A DNA stretch of 64,000 nt from Candidatus Peregrinibacteria bacterium (GTDB lineage: Bacteria; Patescibacteriota; Gracilibacteria; UBA1369), in NCBI GenBank assembly GCA_020429235.1, contig JAGQLQ010000001.1:30587-94586 (forward strand). Reading direction: 5' to 3'. A program made the translations under genes and the position numbers. The notes under the pieces were generated by a model that did not search any database, was not told where the DNA came from, and was given only the letters and a program-made list of their open reading frames with translations. The number at the start of each line of letters is the position of its first letter. Position 1 is the stretch's first letter. This document shows positions 1 to 7,428 of the stretch, piece after piece.

Positions 1-1
1 G

Positions 2-733
2 GGTATCGAATTTTCTTGTGAATTGATTGGATTCCTGAACAAACTCTCAAAAAAATACTCTTTCTCACGCAAAGATGTTGATCTTTCCATTATTGATGGT
101 GGATACGAATTCTTAAAACTTGGAAAAAAGCCGAACCAAATTGTAAAAAAACGTCTGAAAAAGCTTGGCATTAAACCAATGCAGGGAACCTATATAAAAG
201 GATACGAAAACGGCAACCTGATTCTGGAAGATAAAAAAACAAAAAAAACTTCCACTCAAAAAAATGATGTCCTCATTTGGACAGGTGGAATCAAAGCCAA
301 TCCTCTGCTCCAATCTTTTAGCAAGCTCAACAAATATGGTGAACTGGATGTCAACGAAATGCTGGAATGCACAGCTTATCCAAACATATTTGCCGGCGGA
401 GATAATGCCACTATCACTCATCCAAAAACCGGTGAATTCATTCCAAAAACCGGACAGTTCGCTGCTCAGGAAGGAAAAATTATTGCCTATAACATCTGGG
501 CTGACATCAACAAACAGTACAAAAAACAGTTCAAACCTCTCCTCAAAGGATACCTTGTCCCGCTTGGAGGAAAAAGATACATGTTCATTCGCGGGAACAT
601 TGTATTCAGTGGAATAATCCCTTTCCTTATGAAGAAGGTGCTTGATATAATGTACTTTAACTGGTACATGCCGCTGACAACAGCAGTAACGCGCATCTTT
701 ACCAAGGAAAAAATATTCGTCCAAAATGACTAA
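2..733 (+). CDS. Type II NADH dehydrogenase (NDH-2), C-terminal part
   Basis: This is the 3' part of an FAD-dependent NADH:quinone oxidoreductase, a peripheral membrane enzyme that passes electrons from NADH to quinone without pumping protons. The frame is open from base 2, and the first residues (GIEFSCELIGFL) match the end of the GATGVEVAGE-type NADH-binding segment seen in the complete paralogue at 46680. Further on, VLIWTGGIKANPLL and YPNIFAGGDNA are the usual FAD-side motifs of the family. A TTG at 23 could be read as a start, but coding clearly extends upstream, so the gene is cut by the window edge. Its last 8 bp overlap the next gene, so translation is probably coupled. Confidence 0.85.
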   Translation, partial: GIEFSCELIGFLNKLSKKYSFSRKDVDLSIIDGGYEFLKLGKKPNQIVKKRLKKLGIKPMQGTYIKGYENGNLILEDKKTKKTSTQKNDVLIWTGGIKANPLLQSFSKLNKYGELDVNEMLECTAYPNIFAGGDNATITHPKTGEFIPKTGQFAAQEGKIIAYNIWADINKQYKKQFKPLLKGYLVPLGGKRYMFIRGNIVFSGIIPFLMKKVLDIMYFNWYMPLTTAVTRIFTKEKIFVQND

Positions 734-1388
734 TATTCGGGATGCAGAAGGATACATTTTTGACCTCGATGGCACCCTGGCAGTAAGCCAGCATTTTCAC
801 TTTGAAGCGTATCGGCAGCTCTTTGCCGAAAACGGAATTGAATACTCATTAAAAGATGATGTTTCCCTCTACAACGGACAGGGATCAGAAAAAATTATCC
901 CTCACATTTTTGAAAAACACGACCAAAAACTCTCAACCGATCAGGTTCGTGAAATGATTATGCGCAAACGCAACATCTACAAAGAGTTGATTGAAAATAG
1001 CGAAATTCAACCAGTCCCGGGAGCGGAAAAATTTTTGAATATCCTTTCCGCTGAAAAGAAAAAAATTATTGTTGCTACCGGCAACCGCCTGGAACCATCG
1101 AAAAAAATTCTCAAAAAGATTGGGCTGGAACAGTTTTTTAAAAACATTATTTCCGTAGAGGATGTAAGTGAGCCCAAACCATCGCCAGAAACATTCCTGC
1201 TCGCCATGAACGAATTAGGATTAGAGCCGAAGCAGTGTATAATATTTGAAGATGCCGTGAGCGGGGTACGTGCAGCAAAAGCTGCTAACATGTATTGCGT
1301 TGGCATAACCACCAGCACAGAAAAAGAACGATTAGCTCACGCAGGTGCGGACAAAATCATCGCCGACTACACAGAACTCCTGTCATAA
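726..1388 (+). CDS. HAD-superfamily hydrolase, beta-phosphoglucomutase-like
   Basis: A 220-residue HAD phosphatase/phosphomutase. Motif I is FDLDGTLA near residue 12 (nucleophile Asp and acid/base Asp). Motif II is the Thr of VATGNR. Motif III/IV are the Lys of SEPKPSPETF and FEDAVSGVRAA. A helical cap sits between motifs I and II, as in the beta-PGM/phosphatase subfamily, so a sugar phosphate or similar small phosphate ester is the likely substrate. The exact substrate cannot be read from the sequence. The start ATG overlaps the NDH-2 gene by 8 bp, and the phosphoketolase follows 25 bp downstream, suggesting a carbohydrate or energy operon. Confidence 0.85.
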   Translation: MTNIRDAEGYIFDLDGTLAVSQHFHFEAYRQLFAENGIEYSLKDDVSLYNGQGSEKIIPHIFEKHDQKLSTDQVREMIMRKRNIYKELIENSEIQPVPGAEKFLNILSAEKKKIIVATGNRLEPSKKILKKIGLEQFFKNIISVEDVSEPKPSPETFLLAMNELGLEPKQCIIFEDAVSGVRAAKAANMYCVGITTSTEKERLAHAGADKIIADYTELLS

Positions 1389-1413
1389 CAAAATAAAATC
1401 TAACCTTCAAATC

Positions 1414-3855
1414 ATGCCGAAAACCAAAGCAGCAGCAAAGACTAAAACGACACGAAAAACATCCCGAAGAAAAAAAACTCCCACCAACAACGCCGCTGCA
1501 ATCGCATGGTTAGAAAAATACATCCGCTATACCGACTACCTTGGTGCCGCTCAACTCTATCTCAAAGAGAACCATCTTCTTGAACGCGAGCTGGAACAAA
1601 AACACATGAAAGAACGCATCCTTGGACACTGGGGAAGCGTGCCAGGACAAAACTTTCTCTACGCACACCTCAACTACCTGATTTCAAAAAAGAAGTGCAG
1701 CATGCTCTTCATTGCCGGACCGGGACACGGAGCACCAGCCGTTTTGGCCAACCTTTTTGCCGAAGGAACCATGGGCGAAGTGTATCCAAAAATGTCTCGC
1801 AATCACAAAGGTGTGTGCAACCTCATTCACGACTTTAGCTGGCCAGGAGGATTTCCAAGTCACACCAATCCCGGAACACCAGGATCCATCTGCGAAGGTG
1901 GCGAGTTGGGATACTCACTTTCAACCGCGTACGGCGCCGTGATGGACAATCCAGAACTCATTGCAACCTGCGTGGTCGGAGATGGAGAAGCAGAAACCGG
2001 ACCAATGGCCGCCGCATGGCACAGCAACAAATATCTGGATCCAAAAACATCTGGAGCAGTCTTGCCAATCGTTTTGGCCAACGGATACAAAATCACCAGC
2101 CCGACCATTTACGCATCCATGAGTGATAAAGAACTCACCGACCTGTTCCACGGATACGGATATCAGGTTCGCATTGTCCGCGACCTCAAATCGAGCGAGC
2201 ACAATCACAAAGACATGATTGACGCACTAGAATGGGCGTACGGAGAGATCACCAAAATTCAAAAAGATGCCCGCACCAAAAAAGTACAACCACTCAAACC
2301 AAAGTGGCCGATGATCGTGTACCGATGTTTGAAAGGATGGGGCGGAGTCAAAATGATGGATGGCAAAAAAATTGAAGGGATGTTCCACTCACATGGAATT
2401 CCTGTAAAAGATCCGCAAACCAACGAAGAACATTTCCAACTCGTGAAAAAATGGCTGGAAAGCTACAAGATTGGAGAACTCCTCAACGACAAAGGTGAAC
2501 CAAAACCAGCAGTTTTGAAATACGTTCCAAAAGGCGATCTGCGCATGGGGAAAAATCCTCACACTTACGGCGGACACCGTCGCAAAGAACTCAAACTCCC
2601 AGACCCAAAGAAGTACGAAATCATCTGCCAGCAAAAAGGATGCCAGGCTGTTGCCAGCAACACCACCGTCGCATCCGAATACTTCCGCGACATTTTCAAA
2701 CTCAACAAACGGAACAAAAACTTCCGCTTCTTCTGCCCGGATGAAACCGAATCCAACAAATTCCTCAAACTGTTCGAAGTCACCAGCCGCGCTTTCATGT
2801 GGCCGGTAAAATCGTACGATGAAAATCTGGCACCAGACGGGCGCGTGATGGAAATGCTTTCAGAACACACCCTCATGGGATGGCTGCAAGGATACCTGCT
2901 CACCGGACGCCACGGATTCTTCGCCACCTACGAAGCCTTCGCCATGATCATCGCCAGCATGGTCGACCAGTATGCCAAATTCGTGAAACAAGCCATGAAA
3001 CACAAGTGGCACAAACCGTACTCATCGCTCAACTTCCTCCTTACCAGTGTGGGATGGCGACAGGAACACAACGGCTACTCACACCAAAACCCAAGCTTCG
3101 TCAGCAACGTTTTGGAAAAACACGGCGACTTCTGCAGCGTCTACTTCCCTGCCGACGCCAACAGTTTGAACGTGATTTTGGAAGACTGTCTGAACCGAAC
3201 CAACAGCATTAACCTGATCGTTGCCGGAAAACAAATGATGCCACAATGGCTCACCGTTGCTCAGGCGAAAAAAGAGGTGAAAAACGGAATCGGTATTTGG
3301 GATTGGGTCGGAAAATCTGCCGCAAAAAATCCAGACGTGGTATTCGCCGCTTCTGGTGATGTGATGGTTGCCGAATGTTTAGCTGCGATCGAACTCCTCA
3401 AAGACAAAATCCCATCCCTCAAGAGCCGATTTGTGAATGTTTCAGAGCTGACCGCTCTTGGACTTGGTGATGAAAAGAAGAGCCTGCTCGCGCGCCGAAG
3501 CTTTGAAAAATACTTCACCAAAACCAAACCAGTCATCTACAACTTCCACGGATACGTTGGTGCGATCCGCAACCTACTCTTCCCATACGAAGGTCACCAC
3601 CGATTCTCAATCCACGGATACCAGGAAGAAGGAACCACAACCACTCCATTCAACATGATGGTCTGCAACAAAACCGATCGCTACAACCTGGCCATCGACG
3701 CGCTTGAACGCGTGAGTGAGCAGAACAAACAACTCGCCAAAAAAGCCAAACCAGTCATCCGCTTCTGCAAAAACATGCTCCGCAAACACGCGCGCTACAT
3801 CCAAAAACACGGCCAAGACATGCCAGAAGTCCTAAACTGGGAGTGGAAGATGTAA
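1414..3855 (+). CDS. xfp: Xylulose-5-phosphate/fructose-6-phosphate phosphoketolase
   Basis: A ThDP-dependent phosphoketolase of 813 residues, the normal length for the family. It splits xylulose-5-P or fructose-6-P with phosphate to acetyl-P plus glyceraldehyde-3-P or erythrose-4-P. Recognisable family blocks include GHWGSVPGQNF, AGPGHGAPA, SWPGGFPSHTNPGTPGS, the ThDP motif VVGDGEAETGP and TSVGWRQEHNGYSHQNP. I place the start at ATG 1414, after the HAD stop; an in-frame upstream start at 1345 would overlap that gene by 44 bp. The first ~25 residues (MPKTKAAAKTKTTRKTSRRK) are strongly basic and look like an added tail. The gene probably supports ATP formation through acetyl phosphate. Confidence 0.95.
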   Translation: MPKTKAAAKTKTTRKTSRRKKTPTNNAAAIAWLEKYIRYTDYLGAAQLYLKENHLLERELEQKHMKERILGHWGSVPGQNFLYAHLNYLISKKKCSMLFIAGPGHGAPAVLANLFAEGTMGEVYPKMSRNHKGVCNLIHDFSWPGGFPSHTNPGTPGSICEGGELGYSLSTAYGAVMDNPELIATCVVGDGEAETGPMAAAWHSNKYLDPKTSGAVLPIVLANGYKITSPTIYASMSDKELTDLFHGYGYQVRIVRDLKSSEHNHKDMIDALEWAYGEITKIQKDARTKKVQPLKPKWPMIVYRCLKGWGGVKMMDGKKIEGMFHSHGIPVKDPQTNEEHFQLVKKWLESYKIGELLNDKGEPKPAVLKYVPKGDLRMGKNPHTYGGHRRKELKLPDPKKYEIICQQKGCQAVASNTTVASEYFRDIFKLNKRNKNFRFFCPDETESNKFLKLFEVTSRAFMWPVKSYDENLAPDGRVMEMLSEHTLMGWLQGYLLTGRHGFFATYEAFAMIIASMVDQYAKFVKQAMKHKWHKPYSSLNFLLTSVGWRQEHNGYSHQNPSFVSNVLEKHGDFCSVYFPADANSLNVILEDCLNRTNSINLIVAGKQMMPQWLTVAQAKKEVKNGIGIWDWVGKSAAKNPDVVFAASGDVMVAECLAAIELLKDKIPSLKSRFVNVSELTALGLGDEKKSLLARRSFEKYFTKTKPVIYNFHGYVGAIRNLLFPYEGHHRFSIHGYQEEGTTTTPFNMMVCNKTDRYNLAIDALERVSEQNKQLAKKAKPVIRFCKNMLRKHARYIQKHGQDMPEVLNWEWKM

Positions 3856-3865
3856 AGGTTTCACC

Positions 3866-4480
3866 ATGAAATTCTACCTCTCTTCCTACAAAATTGGTGA
3901 CGATCCACAGCAGCTCAAAAACCTGCTGCCCAAAAATTGCAAAGCAGTGTACATATCCAACGCACTCGACTTTGCAAAACCGGAAAGTCAAAAAAAGCAT
4001 GAGGATTGGGATCTTCGTGAACTGAAAGCGATTGGCATTGATGCTAAACCACTCGACCTCCGCGACTATTTTGGCAAAAAGGATGATCTTTCATCAAAGC
4101 TGCAAGATATTGATCTCTTTTACATTAGCGGTGGCAATGTTTTTGATCTCCGCCTCGCCATGAACTTAAGTGGGTTCGATGAAATCCTCCAGTCCCTCCT
4201 TTCAACCAAAAAAATCTACGCTGGCTATAGCACTGCCGTTTGCGTTCTTTTGCCAACCCTCAAAGGGTATCACATCGTCGATGAACCAAACCTGAAAACC
4301 TATGGTGAGCACGAGACCATTTGGGACGGACTTGGCATAATCAACTGGATGTTCGCACCTCATTTCGAATCCGATCACAGCGAATCAGCTGACATTAATA
4401 AAGAAATTGCCTACTACCAAAAACACGGCATGAAGTACAAAGCGGTGAGAGATGGAGAGGTGATCATCCTTAAACAGTAA
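3866..4480 (+). CDS. Peptidase E-like (S51 / class I GATase-like) protein
   Basis: A 204-residue member of the peptidase E (S51) family, an alpha/beta fold with a nucleophile elbow. YISGGNVFDLR matches the conserved YxxGGN block. YAGYSTAVCVL occupies the nucleophile position, with Ser in a GYSTA context rather than the canonical GxSAG. Characterised relatives are Asp-specific dipeptidases, but the altered elbow makes the activity uncertain. It begins 10 bp after the phosphoketolase and so may be cotranscribed. It converges with a second peptidase E-like gene, and their 3' ends overlap by 11 bp. Confidence 0.75.
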   Translation: MKFYLSSYKIGDDPQQLKNLLPKNCKAVYISNALDFAKPESQKKHEDWDLRELKAIGIDAKPLDLRDYFGKKDDLSSKLQDIDLFYISGGNVFDLRLAMNLSGFDEILQSLLSTKKIYAGYSTAVCVLLPTLKGYHIVDEPNLKTYGEHETIWDGLGIINWMFAPHFESDHSESADINKEIAYYQKHGMKYKAVRDGEVIILKQ

Positions 4481-5234
4481 CCAACAACTCTTTCACAGAA
4501 ATTCCACTTCGAATTGGATCTTCAATGAATGCTCCTTTCTTAAAGTAGGTTTTATACGCTCTAACTTCTTTCAAATCCTTCACAACATCCACTTTATTTC
4601 CAATAAAAGCCAGTGCACACATGTCTGGTACAGACAAAGCAAAGCCACTATGGCGCTTCAAAATATGCTTCATGCCAAAACTACGATGATCCTTATCCCA
4701 ATTTCCACTTTGATGGTGCGGATTATTTAAAGCAGGAATAAAACCCAAACCAGACACACGAATATAATCATTGCGATCAGGATTTTTAAACTGCCGACTA
4801 TCGCTGACACCATAGTCAAACCAACAAATCGATCCAGCACTCACCCCACACATTACCTTTCCAGACTGATAAGCCTTTTTCAACGATTTATCAACTCCCA
4901 ATCTTCTCCACAGATTCATCATCTTCAATGTATTCCCACCACCAACATAAATGATATCAGCCCAGGCAATCTTTTCTTGAAACGATTTTTTTGATTGATC
5001 ATCTGAATATAAAAGCAGACTTTGCACATCACATCCAAAGCCTTTCTCAAAAGTTTCATTGATCTTTGATATATAAACAGATGAATCATCAGTCGCCGTT
5101 GGCACAAACAAAAAATTCGGTTTTGGCCTGCCAGAAAGCTCGATCAACTTTTCATTAATTTCTTTTATATCAGCAGGATTATCCTTCGGACCATATCCGC
5201 CGATTGCTACAATTTTCTTTTGAAGGTTTTTCAT
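4470..5234 (-). CDS. pepE: Peptidase E-like (S51 family) protein
   Basis: A 254-residue S51-family protein with the expected blocks in order: IVAIGGYG at the N-terminus, DIIYVGGGNTLKMM, and the canonical nucleophile elbow CGVSAGSICWF. NNPHHQSGNWDKDH lies in the region that normally supplies the catalytic His. This fits cytoplasmic dipeptidase E, which cleaves Asp-Xaa dipeptides, and it is a better match than its convergent neighbour at 3866. It is transcribed away from the non-coding RNA locus at 5.3 kb. The pair of convergent S51 genes looks like divergent paralogues. Confidence 0.8.
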   Translation of the reverse strand: MKNLQKKIVAIGGYGPKDNPADIKEINEKLIELSGRPKPNFLFVPTATDDSSVYISKINETFEKGFGCDVQSLLLYSDDQSKKSFQEKIAWADIIYVGGGNTLKMMNLWRRLGVDKSLKKAYQSGKVMCGVSAGSICWFDYGVSDSRQFKNPDRNDYIRVSGLGFIPALNNPHHQSGNWDKDHRSFGMKHILKRHSGFALSVPDMCALAFIGNKVDVVKDLKEVRAYKTYFKKGAFIEDPIRSGISVKELLVTV

Positions 5235-5260
5235 AAGATTATCGTACAGAAATGAAAAAA

Positions 5261-5276
5261 ATTATCTACAGATAAT
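5261..5276. promoter_or_regulatory. Palindrome ATTATC-TACA-GATAAT upstream of the tRNA-like RNA
   Basis: A perfect 6+6 bp palindrome with a 4-nt spacer, 30 bp before the closing stem of the tRNA-like RNA. The second such RNA has ATTATC-ACCA-GATAAA (63901-63916) at a similar distance upstream, and tRNA-Thr is preceded by a closely related ATTATC-TCCA-GATAAA. It may be a regulator site or an upstream promoter element; the function is inferred only from recurrence. Confidence 0.4.
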
Positions 5277-5289
5277 CTCTGCCCCTTAT

Positions 5290-5295
5290 TATAAA
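5290..5295 (+). promoter_or_regulatory. Putative -10 box of the tRNA-like RNA
   Basis: TATAAA is placed so that transcription would begin near 5302, just before the closing stem. No good -35 hexamer stands 17 bp upstream; only the palindrome at 5261-5276 is found there. Confidence 0.4.
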
Positions 5296-5306
5296 AAAGC
5301 TGACCA

Positions 5307-5380
5307 TGGTGGGGGCAGCGGGCGCCACCCAGGACTTGTCAATCCATGGGTGAGGAGTTCGACTCTCCTTGCCTCCACCA
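5307..5380 (+). ncRNA. tRNA-like RNA, locus 1
   Basis: Not a normal tRNA. An 11-bp closing stem (5307-5317 with 5370-5380) ends in CCA and contains one G-U pair that only works on the plus strand. Inside it is a perfect T-arm: 5-bp stem 5353-5357/5365-5369 around loop TTCGACT. An extended anticodon-like arm follows the 5' side: CACCCA 5326-5331 with TGGGTG 5347-5352, GGA 5332-5334 with TCC 5343-5345, bulged A5346 and loop CTTGTCAA. Only 8 nt separate the acceptor and this arm, so no D-arm fits. A short RNA encoded downstream (5405) is complementary to 5326-5340. A similar element lies at 63791-63877. The function is unknown. Confidence 0.6.
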
Positions 5381-5398
5381 CTGGTTAGCGGCTATAAT
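5369..5398 (+). promoter_or_regulatory. Promoter of the short complementary RNA, locus 1
   Basis: A perfect TATAAT (5393-5398) lies 6 nt before the complementary segment that begins at 5405. A weak -35 candidate, TTGCCT (5369-5374), lies 18 bp upstream, inside the 3' closing strand of the tRNA-like RNA. The same TATAAT-6 nt spacing recurs at locus 2. Confidence 0.55.
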
Positions 5399-5404
5399 AA
5401 AGAA

Positions 5405-5457
5405 GACAAGTCCTGGGTGCCTACTGCAAAAACCTCGCCTTCACCGGCGAGGTTTTT
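5405..5457 (+). ncRNA. Short RNA complementary to the tRNA-like RNA, locus 1
   Basis: A predicted ~50-nt transcript. Its first 15 nt (GACAAGTCCTGGGTG, 5405-5419) are the exact reverse complement of 5326-5340, meaning the whole 5' strand of the anticodon-like arm plus six loop bases of the tRNA-like RNA. A further CTGC (5424-5427) can pair with GCAG at 5315-5318. A strong intrinsic terminator follows directly. If transcription reads through from the tRNA-like RNA, the same segment would form an alternative long hairpin that excludes the tRNA-like fold. The separate TATAAT box favours an independent antisense or guide-like RNA. Confidence 0.5.
5431..5457 (+). terminator. Intrinsic terminator
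   Basis: AACCTCGCC (5431-5439) pairs with GGCGAGGTT (5446-5454) around a 6-nt loop, followed by a T run; a preceding A run makes it potentially bidirectional. It ends the short RNA of locus 1. Confidence 0.85.
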
Positions 5458-5477
5458 CATAAAACAAGATAATCCAA

Positions 5478-5598
5478 GCAACCAAATAAAGGCGACAGAT
5501 CCAAGGCGGAGGAAAATTTTGATCCGCAGCGTATTCAAAAATACGTGAGGAATCAAAATCTTTCCGACAACGCAGGAGCTGGCCCTTTATTTGGTTGC
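5478..5598. repeat. 121-bp compound hairpin (inverted repeat) at the tktC 3' end
   Basis: The outer arms are a 15-bp perfect inverted repeat (5478-5492 and 5584-5598). Inside are a near-perfect nested pair, 5511-5525 with 5549-5565, and a small tip CGTATT 5530-5535 with AATACG 5540-5545. The right outer arm holds the last codons and stop of the transketolase C-terminal gene. The shape recalls MITE/REP or attC-type folded repeats, but no integron core site or integrase is present here. It may also act as the operon terminator. Confidence 0.65.
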
Positions 5599-6528
5599 GC
5601 TTTCAATCTTCTCCGCAATGCCAACACCGTCGAGTCCATACTTCCGATAAACATCATCCACCTTCCCCGACTCCGCAAACCCATCCATCCCCAACCGCAA
5701 AACTTTCATCGGATAGTGCGTCGCCAATGTTTCACAAACAGCAGAACCCAAACCACCAATAATCTGATGATCCTCCACTGTCACAACATGGTTCACAGCC
5801 TTCGCACACTCCACAACCAAATCCTCATCAAAAGGCGCAATCGAAGACATATTCACAACCATCACCGACTTCCCTTTCCGCTCCAGAATTTCCGCAGCAT
5901 CTAAAGCTGTATGCATAGTGGTTCCGATCGCAAAAATGCACACATCCGTCCCCGACTTATAAATATTCCCTTTCCCAAAAACAAACTTGTGCTCTTTGTC
6001 GTACAGATTTGGCAAAGGCAAATGCATCAAACGCAAATACGTTGGTCCATAATCGAGCATCATCATCTCCACAGCCTTCTTCGCCTCTTCAGCATCAGCA
6101 GGACAGACCACCTTCATTCCCGGAATCGATCGCATAAGCGAGATATCTTCCAGGGGTTGATGTGTCGCCCCTTCCTGACTATTCAAAATTCCAGTATGAA
6201 TCCCCACAATTTTCACATTCAAAGGTGTCGCGCTCAAATAGTTCCGGATCGAATCCCACCCTCGTCCAGTCACACTAATTCCATATCCACACAAAAAAGG
6301 GATCTTCCCGCGAACAACAAATCCGCTCGCCGCCGCAATCATCGCCCGCAAACTATTCCCAAACGGGAAATGCCGATCCGGATGCTCTTTGTCGAACGTT
6401 GCCAATCCCAGCGGCGCCGCCACATTCGCACTCAAAATTACAAAATTCTTATACTTCCCACCCAGCTTCACCAATGACTCAGTAAAAGCTTTCTCGGTTG
6501 AAATCTGTTTTTCAGGATTAAATCGCAT
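5587..6528 (-). CDS. Split transketolase, C-terminal (pyrimidine-binding) subunit
   Basis: A 313-residue protein corresponding to the pyrimidine-binding and C-terminal domains of a split transketolase. GRGWDSIRNYL, GATHQPLEDISLMR and VVCPADAEEAKKA are typical family blocks. The family's Gly-x-Ala-Glu-Gln motif, whose Glu activates ThDP, is replaced by GNSLR, placing Leu60 where Glu should be. The enzyme may thus be non-canonical, or serve a different ThDP reaction. Its N-terminal partner is at 7428, with one gene in between. The stop codon lies in the arm of a large inverted repeat. Confidence 0.85.
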   Translation of the reverse strand: MRFNPEKQISTEKAFTESLVKLGGKYKNFVILSANVAAPLGLATFDKEHPDRHFPFGNSLRAMIAAASGFVVRGKIPFLCGYGISVTGRGWDSIRNYLSATPLNVKIVGIHTGILNSQEGATHQPLEDISLMRSIPGMKVVCPADAEEAKKAVEMMMLDYGPTYLRLMHLPLPNLYDKEHKFVFGKGNIYKSGTDVCIFAIGTTMHTALDAAEILERKGKSVMVVNMSSIAPFDEDLVVECAKAVNHVVTVEDHQIIGGLGSAVCETLATHYPMKVLRLGMDGFAESGKVDDVYRKYGLDGVGIAEKIESATK

Positions 6529-6540
6529 ACAAAAAAATCA

Positions 6541-7428
6541 TCAACTATTACCACGAATAAACTCCACCCTGTCCCCAATCTCAATACCAAAATGATTCGT
6601 CTCAAGTGAGCCAATTTCAAGCACATACTTCGCCGGAAACTTGGAAGGATACGTCAGACACCTTTCCCGCTTACACGGCTGCGCCCGCTTCACAATGTGA
6701 ACAATGTAACCCTGGTCATCAACAAAAATCATATCCAGAGGAATCAACGTATTCTTCATCCAAAAAGCCACAACCGCCTCTTCATCAAAAATAAAATACA
6801 TCCCATAACCACGATCCAGCGACTCACGGAACATCAATCCCTGCATCCGCTGATCCTGTGTTTCCGCAACCTCCACATTAAACGGTACCGGCCCATCATC
6901 GGTATGAATCACGACCGTACTCCAGTTCACCGGCTGCTCCTCTTCAAAAACATTAACAGCATATTTACCCCGAACCCGATTAACCGGAATATAAGGATTC
7001 TCAAAATGCCTGGAATCCAGACTCTGTTCCCGATTATCCCCAAGCACAAAAAACGTTCCGGCAGGCACATTATAGGTTTGTGAAAAATCGTCCACATACC
7101 GGGAAACTCCCGGAACAGACGTTGTGTCCGCAACCAGATACGGCTCCTTTAAAAACTCATCATTCACATAAACTCCATTCGAACGAATCTGTATCTCTTC
7201 TCCAGGCAATCCAATAATCCGCTTCACATAAAAATAGTCAGGATCATCTTCCAGCGAGAACACCACAACATCTCCACGATCATACTCATCAGCGTTCCAA
7301 ACCGGCTCCACCAAAAACACATCTCCATTGTGCAATGTCGGCTCCATTGATGGACCATCCACAACAAATGAACCTCCAAAGAGCAACTGCAACGACAACA
7401 GACCTGAAATAAGAGAAAAATGAGACAT
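6541..7428 (-). CDS. lepB: Signal peptidase I fused to a DUF192 domain
   Basis: Residues ~1-165 are a type I signal peptidase: one N-terminal membrane segment, Ser27 in VDGPSMEPTL, Lys69 in YFYVKRIIGLPGEE, and the late box LGDNREQSLDSR. Residues ~170-295 are a DUF192 domain (AETQDQRMQGLMFR, FWMKNTLIPLDMIFV), a small extracytoplasmic fold of unknown function. The two parts are continuous in frame, and the result is longer than a minimal signal peptidase. The enzyme would remove signal peptides from exported proteins outside the membrane. It begins at the stop of the tktN gene, ends 12 bp before tktC, and so sits inside a transketolase operon. Confidence 0.88.
   Translation of the reverse strand: MSHFSLISGLLSLQLLFGGSFVVDGPSMEPTLHNGDVFLVEPVWNADEYDRGDVVVFSLEDDPDYFYVKRIIGLPGEEIQIRSNGVYVNDEFLKEPYLVADTTSVPGVSRYVDDFSQTYNVPAGTFFVLGDNREQSLDSRHFENPYIPVNRVRGKYAVNVFEEEQPVNWSTVVIHTDDGPVPFNVEVAETQDQRMQGLMFRESLDRGYGMYFIFDEEAVVAFWMKNTLIPLDMIFVDDQGYIVHIVKRAQPCKRERCLTYPSKFPAKYVLEIGSLETNHFGIEIGDRVEFIRGNS

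Noticed and set aside
1345..1413. Upstream start of phosphoketolase
   Set aside because: It would overlap the HAD gene by 44 bp; ATG 1414 gives a normal-length protein.
5311..5380. Calling this segment a normal tRNA (Asp-like GTC loop)
   Set aside because: Only 35 nt separate the acceptor and T-arm, no D-arm can form, the anticodon-like arm has 9 bp with a bulge and an 8-nt loop, and the acceptor pairing extends to 11 bp.
5281..5457. tmRNA (expected because smpB is present)
   Set aside because: There is no room for a tag reading frame and the conserved 5' TTCGAC block of tmRNA is missing.
5290..5457. RNase P RNA, because AAGCTGACCA resembles its 5' end
   Set aside because: The region is too short and lacks the conserved core sequences of RNase P RNA.
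5478..5598. Integron attC site
   Set aside because: The core-site heptamers are not at the ends, and no integrase or cassette array is present.
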